A stretch of DNA of 5,388 nucleotides from Ignavibacteria bacterium (GTDB taxonomy: Bacteria > Bacteroidota > Ignavibacteria > Tepidaquicellales > OLB5). The notes under the pieces are model-generated. The model saw only the letters and a list, made by a program, of their open reading frames with translations. It was not told the DNA's origin and ran no database searches. Shown piece after piece: positions 1 to 5,388 of the stretch. Each line of letters starts with the position of its first letter. The first letter of the stretch is position 1. The DNA is taken from positions 1 through 5,388 of the forward strand of contig JAUQWT010000088.1 in NCBI GenBank assembly GCA_030835005.1, in the 5' to 3' direction. A program made the position numbers and the translations under genes.

Positions 1-1
1 T

Positions 2-337
2 TTTGTTACACGCCCAAGCGTTACAAGCGGATTATTCACCAGAGAAGATATTGAGCAGAAGAAAACGAACCTGCTTTTCTTCGGCAATTTCTTCAAAATG
101 CCGCTGGGCGATTTTCAGTGGGGAATGAACCGCCTTATGAACGATAAGGAATACCTTTACAGCAGCATGGTAAAGGATTTTTATTTCCTCGGGCAGGTGC
201 TTGGCAGGAAGTACAAATACCTTAGAATTTGTTACACAATATTTATGTACGGAATGATAATTACTGTTCTGGCTTATGCCATAGCATTTGTAGCCAACCC
301 GATGCAGAACATTCCGTTTTGGGAGCTGTTCCAGTAA
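2..337 (+). CDS. C-terminal part of a Pycsar-effector-like (DUF5706-type) membrane protein, 5' truncated by the window edge
   Basis: The reading frame is open from base 2 to the TAA at 335-337, giving 111 residues. The internal ATG at 98 is not the start, because typical family sequence lies upstream of it. Visible signatures are a TRPSVTSGLF..ED stretch (residues 3-16), NLLFFGNF (23-30), a FQWGMNRLMNDKEYLY block (about 38-53), a DFYFLGQVLGRKYKYLR block (58-74), and a C-terminal hydrophobic helix at about 75-98. From memory, this series is characteristic of the Pfam family named Pycsar effector protein (formerly DUF5706). In Bacteroidota it is commonly fused behind an HD phosphohydrolase domain, and that N-terminal part would lie left of the window. 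Authentic Pycsar effectors are membrane proteins triggered by cyclic nucleotides, but no cyclase gene is visible here, so a defence role is unproven. The PAP2 gene follows 34 nt downstream on the same strand. Confidence 0.82.
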   Translation, partial: FVTRPSVTSGLFTREDIEQKKTNLLFFGNFFKMPLGDFQWGMNRLMNDKEYLYSSMVKDFYFLGQVLGRKYKYLRICYTIFMYGMIITVLAYAIAFVANPMQNIPFWELFQ

Positions 338-371
338 GCGTGACTCATTTGATCATACTCAGCTGTAATAA

Positions 372-1238
372 ATGATAAGGTCTATCGCACTAATACTGCT
401 TGTTTTCTTCTCTACTGAGGCTCTGACGCTTGCAGATTCAACCTTTACTCTTAAGAACAAAAAGACTCCAAAGCCGAATATATGGAATGACCTGGGTTAT
501 GACATTAAGTGTTATGCGTCAGACTGGGGCTCATACATGATATATCCGTTCACTATGAGCGGAAAGGATGCCCTTATTGGCGGGTCAGTCATCGGTGGAA
601 CTGTGCTTATCAGCACTATCGATAAAGATTTCAGAAAAATTGTTTCGCATAAGGGTAGGGGGACGTACAATCAGGATTTTCTGGACGGTCCAACATTCTA
701 CGGTTATGTTCAGTATTCCGCCATACTCGGCGGGGCAATGTATGCGGCAGGGCTTTTCTCGCGTGAAACCTGGCTCAGGAAAACGGGGCGAATGCTGCTG
801 CAATCATTGTCATACGGCGGAACAATAACTATCGGGATGAGATATTTACTCGGAAGGCACCGGCCGTTTTCATCGGAAAGAAATCAATACGAGTTCTCGT
901 GGTTCAATAAGCTTGGTGATTACCAGTCGTTCCCTTCGGGGCACACAGTTGTTGCATTTTCAACTTCAACAATACTTGCAGAACAGATAGATACATGGTG
1001 GGCGCGTGTGGTCCTTTATAGCTTTGCTGCATTAACAGGATATGCGAGGATGTACAATGACCAGCACTGGATAAGCGATGTTATTTTTGGGGCTGCCCTT
1101 GGTTACGGTTCATCTATGTTCGTGCTGAAGATGGAAAGAGACAGGGAAAAGGAAGAGAAGAAGAAGCAGAGATCAAAAGGCGGGGGATTTTCGTTCTACC
1201 CCGGAATAAACGGGATAAGGATAAGCTACGGTTTTTAG
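372..1238 (+). CDS. PAP2-family phosphatase (phosphatidic acid phosphatase type 2 / haloperoxidase-like), secreted or membrane-bound
   Basis: This 288-residue protein would hydrolyse phosphomonoester bonds of a lipid phosphate such as phosphatidic acid or undecaprenyl pyrophosphate, on the periplasmic side. All three PAP2 motifs are present. Motif 1 is RYLLGRHRP (157-165), with Arg in place of the usual first Lys. Motif 2 is PSGH (188-191), carrying the His expected to assist catalysis. Motif 3 is ARMYNDQHWISD (225-236), with the nucleophile His232 and supporting Arg226 and Asp236. An N-terminal hydrophobic stretch (about 4-21) looks like a signal peptide or first helix. Further hydrophobic segments lie at about 66-82, 113-128, 192-224 and 237-252. 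After a strongly charged Lys/Glu/Arg linker (254-269) the chain ends FSFYPGINGIRISYGF, which resembles an outer-membrane C-terminal strand. The ATG at 372 is chosen because it gives the signal peptide; no Shine-Dalgarno precedes it, as is usual in Bacteroidota. The lipid substrate cannot be deduced. Confidence 0.92.
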   Translation: MIRSIALILLVFFSTEALTLADSTFTLKNKKTPKPNIWNDLGYDIKCYASDWGSYMIYPFTMSGKDALIGGSVIGGTVLISTIDKDFRKIVSHKGRGTYNQDFLDGPTFYGYVQYSAILGGAMYAAGLFSRETWLRKTGRMLLQSLSYGGTITIGMRYLLGRHRPFSSERNQYEFSWFNKLGDYQSFPSGHTVVAFSTSTILAEQIDTWWARVVLYSFAALTGYARMYNDQHWISDVIFGAALGYGSSMFVLKMERDREKEEKKKQRSKGGGFSFYPGINGIRISYGF

Positions 1239-1245
1239 AATCATA

Positions 1246-3909
1246 TCAGAAACCGAATCCGGTAGTGAAGTAAATAAGCGTTTTGGTTTCCTTTGAACTT
1301 GCCAGGGTGAGCTTAAGAGTTATTTCTCTTCCCACCAAATGCATAAATAATCCGCCGCCAAATGCCGGGTGCCACTGTTTGGAATTGTCACTCTCTGTGA
1401 AAACCCTTCCTGTTTCTGCGAAGCCGAACACACCTAATGTTTCACCAAGCAATAGATTCATTTTAAAGAGTTTAAGTCTCAGCTCTGCGCTTCCCAATAC
1501 AGATGAACTGCCCGCAAAGCGCTCACCGGGATATCCCCGCAAAGAGCGTGAACCTCCAAGGAATGCTGATTCAAAGAACGGGTAATTGCCGAAAATCTTT
1601 TCGGCACTGAATCTGAGAGCTAGCGATAAGTTTCTTTTGTAACCAAGGTATCCCCTGAGGTCGCCATACACTTTGCCGAATGAGCTTTGATTATTGAAAA
1701 CCTCAGGTGTGTAACTGCCGCCAAGGCTGGCGTAATAGCCTGTATAGGGAGCAGAAGGATGGTCTCTGCCATCAAGCTCAAAACCCAGTTCTGCGCTTAG
1801 AGTTGAAAAATCATTTGGGCTGTAAGTGTCACCAGTAGTATCAAAGGCATTAGAAAACTGTTTCACTTTAGAATTTTTTACAGAACCTCCCATCATAAAA
1901 CTGAAGTTCCTGTTAAGCGGATAATTCAGCCAAATGCCGAGGGATAGCACTTCAAACAGCACTTTGTAATGATCTTTTTTGTATAAATCCCGGTCATATT
2001 CGGTTTCATTCCCGTTGCCGAAGTAGTTGTTGACTTCAATTCCGGATTTTTTGAATCCGGTTAGCAGGCCTGCGTTTTTGATGATACCGCGGAAATCAAA
2101 TTCCAGATCGGCTGCAAGTCCCGTAATTCCTTTTTTCTTTGGTGCGTATCCTGCTGATACACTCATCTTGTACAAATATGGGTCCATGCGAAATCCGTAT
2201 TTACTGTATGTAAATCCTCCGCCAAACAAGGGACCTATATCAGGGGTATAATAGAATATTGGATAGAATGTCGTATTGAAAAATTTATCAGGGGGAACAA
2301 ACGGGTCGTATCTTAAATTCCCGATAGTTTCTTCGAGCATGTCTTTTTCTTTTTTATCAAGCCCGTCTTTTTTCAGCTTCAATTCGTTAAGCGGTTTTTC
2401 ATATGGAAACTTAAACTTTGTGTCATCCAGGCTAACATCGCCTTGCGTTTTGGTTTTTTTGCCGTCATCATAAAGGTAAACAGTTTCACCGGAGCGGTTC
2501 ACGATCTTATCTTTTCCGTCACCGCCAATAACCCTTATTTCAGGAAGTTCCGTTTTTTTGGCGATCGATAGAATATCATCACCGTCCTGCATGTAGATCC
2601 TTATTTCATCAGTACTTTCACAGTTAAAAAGTTTGGATTGCATAACCCGGGGCAAGCCTGATTTGGTCTTCCGGCTTATTGTGATATTGAAGATTCCGGG
2701 AGAAGTTTTTTCACTCTCACCCTGATCTATTTCAATCATGTCATCTTTATCCGACGAATAGATATCAATAACCGAGTTAACCAGTTCATAATATTCTATT
2801 GATGCCTCTTTGAGCTTGTTCCTTCGTGATTTCAGTTTGCCTGTGAGCTCTTCTTTAGCTAAAGGATAAATTTCGGGCGGCAGTTTCTTTACTGCCTCAT
2901 CAATTACATTATCAGTAAGTTTTGATACTACTTTTTCGGTAACTTCGTTCCATTTATTTTTTTCCATGAATGCAAGAAAACGCTGGTCGAGGTATCTTCC
3001 GCTCCACGTCATATAACGCATTTTTGGGTAGTCATAACCAAAATTGTTTAACTGCGGAAGGTTCTGCTCTGCAATAAAAGGGAACAGTCCGTCAAATTTT
3101 GCGAATGCCTGGTCCCTATCCAGCGGAAAAGGTTTATATACCTTAATATCATTTTCACTGTAACGGATCCACTTCCACTGATCTTTGTGCCTATCCCAGT
3201 CACCAAGAAAAATATCTATCAGCCTTGCCTTTAGGTATTCCTCAGCATCAACAAACTCATCATCTTCCTTGTTCAGCCTGTCAAGAAGCTTTACTGTGCT
3301 GATGACTTTATCGGAACCTTCGAACTGTTCTTCTTCGGGCACTATTTCCATGATACCGGGGAGTCCGGCAAACTCACTGTGGAATTCACCGAGCTTTTCA
3401 TCATCGGGGAGCACAACAAGCGTGTAATCAGAATGACTGATATTTATTGCCTCTAATATGGAGTTTACTACAAATCCGGCATAAGGATTGGATGAACTTA
3501 TCTGGTCCTGTATAATATCTTTGGCAATGGTTTCCTGAAGATCAGCGGGCAGTGTCTTTTTCGGGTCTTTGTTCATTGACCGGAATTTGTATGTCTTGCC
3601 GTCTTTGCCTTTGAACTTCAGGCTTTTGGTCTGCAGGCCGCCGCCTTTTTCTTCAGGTGTTAAACCCCCGCCGTAAATTTCAAGATCAACTACACCGAAC
3701 TTAACGGGAGTGGTCCAAACATCGCGCCAGTGCGCGCCGAAGAACACTCTGTGAAGCCAGCCGGCTTCATATTCCTTTCCGGGTGTTACTGACCTGTATT
3801 CTTTGAACCACGAGCTATCTGTTTGCGGGAAAACGTTTGGGGGAAATGCAAATATGAAGATGAAGAAAAACAGAATGAAAAACTGAAGTATATGTGCCGG
3901 ACCTTTCAA
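1246..3909 (-). CDS. Outer-membrane Omp85/BamA-type surface-antigen protein with an N-terminal kinase-like region
   Basis: The 887-residue protein begins with a Phe-rich signal peptide (about 1-29). Residues 46-115 carry a conserved block including GWLHRVFFGAHWRDVWTTPV and GGGLQTKSLKFK. Residues 235-247 read LGDWDRHKDQWKW and 263-269 read LDRDQAF; this pairing resembles the catalytic loop and metal-binding motif of CotH/HipA-type atypical kinases. Residues 435-470 contain DGDDIL and GGDGKD turns like RTX repeats. From about 545 to the end is an Omp85-superfamily barrel with DGRDHPSAPYTGYY (713-726), LGGSRSLRGY (784-793, the conserved lumenal-loop RGY/RGF motif) and a terminal Phe. No POTRA domains are evident. 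Related Bacteroidota proteins, from memory, often have a metallophosphoesterase domain in front of this region; here it is missing. The start is TTG at 3909: an in-frame TGA lies at 3946-3948 and the next Met is residue 112, past the signal peptide. The gene lies 28 nt after the lipoprotein gene. The outer-membrane location is well supported; the enzymatic role is inference. Confidence 0.85.
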   Translation of the reverse strand: MKGPAHILQFFILFFFIFIFAFPPNVFPQTDSSWFKEYRSVTPGKEYEAGWLHRVFFGAHWRDVWTTPVKFGVVDLEIYGGGLTPEEKGGGLQTKSLKFKGKDGKTYKFRSMNKDPKKTLPADLQETIAKDIIQDQISSSNPYAGFVVNSILEAINISHSDYTLVVLPDDEKLGEFHSEFAGLPGIMEIVPEEEQFEGSDKVISTVKLLDRLNKEDDEFVDAEEYLKARLIDIFLGDWDRHKDQWKWIRYSENDIKVYKPFPLDRDQAFAKFDGLFPFIAEQNLPQLNNFGYDYPKMRYMTWSGRYLDQRFLAFMEKNKWNEVTEKVVSKLTDNVIDEAVKKLPPEIYPLAKEELTGKLKSRRNKLKEASIEYYELVNSVIDIYSSDKDDMIEIDQGESEKTSPGIFNITISRKTKSGLPRVMQSKLFNCESTDEIRIYMQDGDDILSIAKKTELPEIRVIGGDGKDKIVNRSGETVYLYDDGKKTKTQGDVSLDDTKFKFPYEKPLNELKLKKDGLDKKEKDMLEETIGNLRYDPFVPPDKFFNTTFYPIFYYTPDIGPLFGGGFTYSKYGFRMDPYLYKMSVSAGYAPKKKGITGLAADLEFDFRGIIKNAGLLTGFKKSGIEVNNYFGNGNETEYDRDLYKKDHYKVLFEVLSLGIWLNYPLNRNFSFMMGGSVKNSKVKQFSNAFDTTGDTYSPNDFSTLSAELGFELDGRDHPSAPYTGYYASLGGSYTPEVFNNQSSFGKVYGDLRGYLGYKRNLSLALRFSAEKIFGNYPFFESAFLGGSRSLRGYPGERFAGSSSVLGSAELRLKLFKMNLLLGETLGVFGFAETGRVFTESDNSKQWHPAFGGGLFMHLVGREITLKLTLASSKETKTLIYFTTGFGF

Positions 3910-3937
3910 ATTATTAACAGTTTCAATATTAATTCCG

Positions 3938-4861
3938 TTACTTTTTCATCGGGTAAACAACTACTACCGGAGTTTTGCCCGATGCTTCGTTGCTTATGTA
4001 GAGTGTGCCGTTTTCTGTAAATGCAATACCTTCTGCCTGTCTATGGACTTTGGATGGCAGTTCACTGATATCCAGAATATTTCCATCAGCGGAAATCTCA
4101 AGTATGATGTTCCCTTTTGAAGCAATAATGAAGAAAGTGCCGGTTATGGGATTGCGGGCAATTCCCGACGGGCTGAAATTTCTTTCCTTAGAAGTTTCAC
4201 TGACGTCTTTTTCGGCTATCACGAATCTTGGCATTTCAGCTGCTTCAAATTTATCCAGCGAAAAGCTGTAAACCGCCTTTTCCTTTTTCTTTTCGGTTCC
4301 GGGATTATCTTTGCATGCTAAGAGAAGTGAGTTTGTTTCGGGATCATAGCACAATCCTTCAACATTATTTGATTCATTAAGTCCGGTTTTATAAGTTTTG
4401 TAATCAGCAAAAGAGCCGTCACTTGCTTCTTTGAATTCATACAGCTTGCCTTTGGAATCAACCAGGTAGAAATTACCGTTTGCAAATGCAATATCCTCAA
4501 AATCGCCCTTTACGGCAAGCAGGTTTCCGAGCGAGAATTTCTTAAGGATCTTTCCGCTTTGTATATCCAGCTCGTAAACATCAGCGTACTCATCTCCATG
4601 GGCAAACAGGCGGTCATCGTTTGTGAATGTGATGCCGGAAATTTCAGAAAGCAAAGAAGGAAGTGTTATCACTTTCGGTGATTCAGAATCCAGCCCGTAC
4701 AGCTTCAGAGAGGATCTCATTTTCAATGAGTCGGCAATTTGCGCTGTACGTTGAGTATTATCCTTTTCATTTTTCTTTTCTTTATCGCCGGATTTTTTCT
4801 CACCGCAGGCGGTAATTAATATCAGTGCTCCCAATAGTAATACTATAGTATAGAAGTTCAT
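3938..4861 (-). CDS. Lipoprotein with an SdiA-regulated / phytase-like beta-propeller domain
   Basis: Translated from the ATG at 4861, this is a 307-residue protein with a textbook lipoprotein signal, MNFYTIVLLLGALILITACG, acylated at Cys19. A Lys/Glu-rich linker of about 20 residues follows. The rest resembles the SdiA-regulated family (E. coli YjiK type) of beta-propellers: LLSEISGITF, FAHGDEYADVYELD, KGDFEDIAF, NNVEGLCYDP, FSPSGIARNP and RQAEGIAFTENGTLYISNE are repeated blade motifs with conserved acidic residues, some probably binding calcium. Molecular function in this family is not settled; related propellers include phytase-like esterases. An in-frame ATG at 4897 would add 12 polar residues (MKIDFCSQNRGK) before the signal. 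The 4861 start is preferred because it gives a normal short n-region and has a modest AGAGGA just upstream. The gene ends 28 nt before the TTG of the Omp85-type gene, so the two are very likely one operon. The protein probably sits on the periplasmic or outer surface of an envelope membrane. Confidence 0.82.
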   Translation of the reverse strand: MNFYTIVLLLGALILITACGEKKSGDKEKKNEKDNTQRTAQIADSLKMRSSLKLYGLDSESPKVITLPSLLSEISGITFTNDDRLFAHGDEYADVYELDIQSGKILKKFSLGNLLAVKGDFEDIAFANGNFYLVDSKGKLYEFKEASDGSFADYKTYKTGLNESNNVEGLCYDPETNSLLLACKDNPGTEKKKEKAVYSFSLDKFEAAEMPRFVIAEKDVSETSKERNFSPSGIARNPITGTFFIIASKGNIILEISADGNILDISELPSKVHRQAEGIAFTENGTLYISNEASGKTPVVVVYPMKK

Positions 4862-4864
4862 TTT

Positions 4865-4870
4865 TCCTCT
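4865..4870 (-). promoter_or_regulatory. Ribosome binding site supporting the 4861 start of the lipoprotein gene
   Basis: On the minus strand the sequence reads AGAGGA, then AAA, then ATG. This purine-rich match is short-spaced but absent in front of the alternative ATG at 4897, so it tips the choice toward the downstream start. Confidence 0.4.
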
Positions 4871-4903
4871 GTTTTGGGAGCAAAAGTCAATTTTCATAAT
4901 TAT

Positions 4904-4911
4904 CGAATATA
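4904..4911 (-). promoter_or_regulatory. Possible -7 element (Bacteroidota type) for the lipoprotein/Omp85 operon
   Basis: The minus strand reads TATATTCG, one mismatch from the TAnnTTTG -7 consensus of Bacteroidota promoters. A transcript starting a few bases later would begin close to the ATG at 4897, leaving a leader of roughly 40 nt for the ATG at 4861, which fits the preferred start. No convincing -33 TTTG element is seen at the right distance, so this is a weak call. Confidence 0.22.
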
Positions 4912-4972
4912 ATTAGCTCATAAGTTTATTGCCATATAAAAAGTATTTTCCAGTGAATTTGTTTCAGGATTG

Positions 4973-4992
4973 CCACGACCTTTAGGTCGTGG
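4973..4992. repeat. Outer palindrome A (left): 9-bp stem, 2-nt loop
   Basis: The sequence ccacgacctttaggtcgtgg folds into a perfect 9-bp GC-rich stem (ccacgacct / aggtcgtgg) with a TT loop. It is preceded by ATTG. Confidence 0.9.
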
Positions 4993-5011
4993 TATTGTTT
5001 CTGAAGATAGA

Positions 5012-5023
5012 CGGCTTTAGCCG
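5012..5023. repeat. Inner palindrome B (left)
   Basis: cggctttagccg forms a perfect 5-bp stem with a TT loop. Its core is repeated in inverted orientation at 5062-5071. Confidence 0.75.
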
Positions 5024-5041
5024 CTAATTATTAAAGTACCC

Positions 5042-5054
5042 CCTGTAAAACAGG
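5042..5054. repeat. Central palindrome C
   Basis: cctgtaaaacagg forms a 5-bp stem with an AAA loop and marks the approximate centre of symmetry of the whole element. Confidence 0.7.
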
Positions 5055-5061
5055 AATTATA

Positions 5062-5071
5062 GGCTAAAGCC
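5062..5071. repeat. Inner palindrome B' (right), inverted copy of the B core
   Basis: ggctaaagcc forms a 4-bp stem with an AA loop and is the exact reverse complement of the ggctttagcc core of palindrome B. Confidence 0.72.
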
Positions 5072-5090
5072 ATTAAGTTGTATTTTTAAA

Positions 5091-5110
5091 CCACGACCTA
5101 AAGGTCGTGG
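5091..5110. repeat. Outer palindrome A' (right), exact inverted copy of A
   Basis: ccacgacctaaaggtcgtgg is the exact reverse complement of the left outer palindrome, with a 9-bp stem and an AA loop, followed by CAAT (the inverted ATTG tag). Confidence 0.9.
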
Positions 5111-5114
5111 CAAT

Positions 5115-5348
5115 TATTGCGGTACCGAATTATAAAGATTACTTCAAGGTCAGAGCTGATATGAAAGTTTCTCATCACCTGGCGCAGGGAAGGGGTGAAG
5201 TGCATAATCGTTTTACAGTTTTTCGGCATCTAAGCAATACCACCACAGGCTTCTGCTTTATGATAATGCCAAATTTTGAGGTTTTATATGTAGTTTCATT
5301 TTATGATATTTGTTGTATATGAATTAAGATTCAAATTCACACACAATT
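5115..5348. other. Intergenic stretch with no recognisable gene
   Basis: Between the palindrome element and the ribosome binding site of the last gene I see no convincing coding region. The 3' half is very AT-rich, which fits a promoter region for the gene starting at 5363, but no element pair with correct spacing stands out. The GC-richer part near 5170-5200 contains only a short cctg-gcg-cagg hairpin. Confidence 0.5.
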
Positions 5349-5354
5349 AAGGAG
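5349..5354 (+). promoter_or_regulatory. Strong Shine-Dalgarno for the gene starting at 5363
   Basis: AAGGAG lies 8 nt upstream of the ATG at 5363, close to ideal spacing. It stands out because the other starts in this window lack such a site or have only a weak one. Confidence 0.75.
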
Positions 5355-5362
5355 CATTATAT

Positions 5363-5388
5363 ATGAAAAATAAAGCATTTTTAAGCGC
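5363..5388 (+). CDS. 5' end of an unidentified gene, cut by the window edge
   Basis: ATG at 5363 follows a strong AAGGAG. Only eight full codons are visible (MKNKAFLS); they could begin a signal peptide but are too few to assign. The gene is divergent from the lipoprotein operon, with the palindrome element between them. Confidence 0.6.

Larger units (their letters stand above)
4969..5114. repeat. 146-bp nested multi-palindrome element (A-B-C-B'-A'), REP/RAYT- or IS200/IS605-like non-autonomous candidate
   Basis: Five short palindromes are arranged in mirror order. The outer pair are 25-bp exact inverted copies: 4969-4993 and 5090-5114, the second being the reverse complement of the first, both including an ATTG/CAAT tag next to the hairpin. 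The inner pair share the core GGCTTTAGCC (5014-5021 plus flank on the left; reverse-complemented at 5062-5071). The centre is a CCTGT-AAA-ACAGG hairpin (5042-5054). Spacers between outer and inner palindromes are about 20 and 18 nt, so the symmetry is close; the left inner spacer is roughly 13 nt longer than the right. The element sits between two divergent genes, where neither neighbour needs a terminator. A short tag beside a compact palindrome is typical of REP units mobilised by Y1 (RAYT/IS200) transposases, but no transposase lies in the window. Confidence 0.75.

Noticed and set aside
2..337. A complete Pycsar defence system
   Set aside because: Only a C-terminal effector-like domain is present; no nucleotide cyclase gene is in the window and the next gene is a PAP2 phosphatase.
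568..828. Overlapping frames on either strand inside the PAP2, barrel and lipoprotein genes (for example 568-828 plus, 3185-3427 plus, 4318-4500 minus)
   Set aside because: They lie wholly within well-supported genes, have low-complexity or unnatural composition and no family features.
1229..1255. Inverted repeat cggttt / aaaccg across the ends of the two convergent genes, as a bidirectional terminator
   Set aside because: Only a 6-bp stem with a 15-nt loop and no clear U-tract. The repeat is explained by both proteins ending in Gly-Phe coded by ggttt-like codons on opposite strands.
4973..4992. Left outer palindrome as a rho-independent terminator
   Set aside because: Neighbouring genes are transcribed away from it on both sides and no T-run follows; the exact inverted copy at 5091-5110 points to a repeat element.
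4969..5114. CRISPR array
   Set aside because: The repeats are inverted, not direct, of different sequences, and the spacers are not uniform.
5115..5240. A roughly 40-codon minus-strand frame in the intergenic gap beginning MPKNCKTIMHF
   Set aside because: Short, without a ribosome binding site, and running into the palindrome element; no recognisable family.
5107..5322. A 71-codon open frame on the plus strand starting with GTG
   Set aside because: Its start lies inside the right outer palindrome, it has no ribosome binding site, and its sequence matches no family I know; probably chance.

Overview
The window suggests a Gram-negative bacterium of the Bacteroidota / Ignavibacteriota / Chlorobiota side of the tree. 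The reasons are an HD-type 'Pycsar-effector-like' membrane protein tail, a large Omp85-type barrel with the N-terminal region typical of that group, an SdiA-regulated-type beta-propeller lipoprotein, moderate-to-low GC, AT-rich leaders and mostly absent Shine-Dalgarno sequences. The assignment comes from remembered family resemblance, not from a search.

Layout, left to right. (1) 2-337 (+) is the C-terminal 111 residues of a membrane protein whose start lies outside the window. It matches the Pycsar-effector / DUF5706-type transmembrane domain, often found behind an HD phosphohydrolase domain in this group. (2) 372-1238 (+) is a secreted or inner-membrane PAP2 lipid-phosphatase-type enzyme, 34 nt downstream and probably co-transcribed with (1). 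(3) 1246-3909 (-) converges on it with a 7-nt gap. It encodes an 887-residue outer-membrane protein: signal peptide, a region resembling an atypical CotH/HipA-like kinase fold, a short RTX-like segment, and a C-terminal Omp85-type beta-barrel. It appears to start at TTG. (4) About 3938-4861 (-), 28 nt upstream of (3) in the same operon, encodes a lipoprotein with an SdiA-regulated / phytase-like beta-propeller. (5) 4898-5362 is a 465-nt gap between divergent genes. It holds a 146-bp element (4969-5114) built from five palindromes in a nested, mirror-symmetric order A-B-C-B'-A', which looks like a REP/RAYT- or IS200/IS605-type non-autonomous element. (6) 5363-5388 (+) is the first few codons of a gene with a strong Shine-Dalgarno.

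Genes (3) and (4) form a likely two-gene cell-envelope operon: a lipid-anchored propeller followed by a kinase-like/Omp85 fusion. With the convergent PAP2 phosphatase the neighbourhood has a possible phosphate or phospholipid theme, but that link is inference. The kinase-like segment inside an outer-membrane barrel protein and the nested palindrome element are the two items most worth follow-up.
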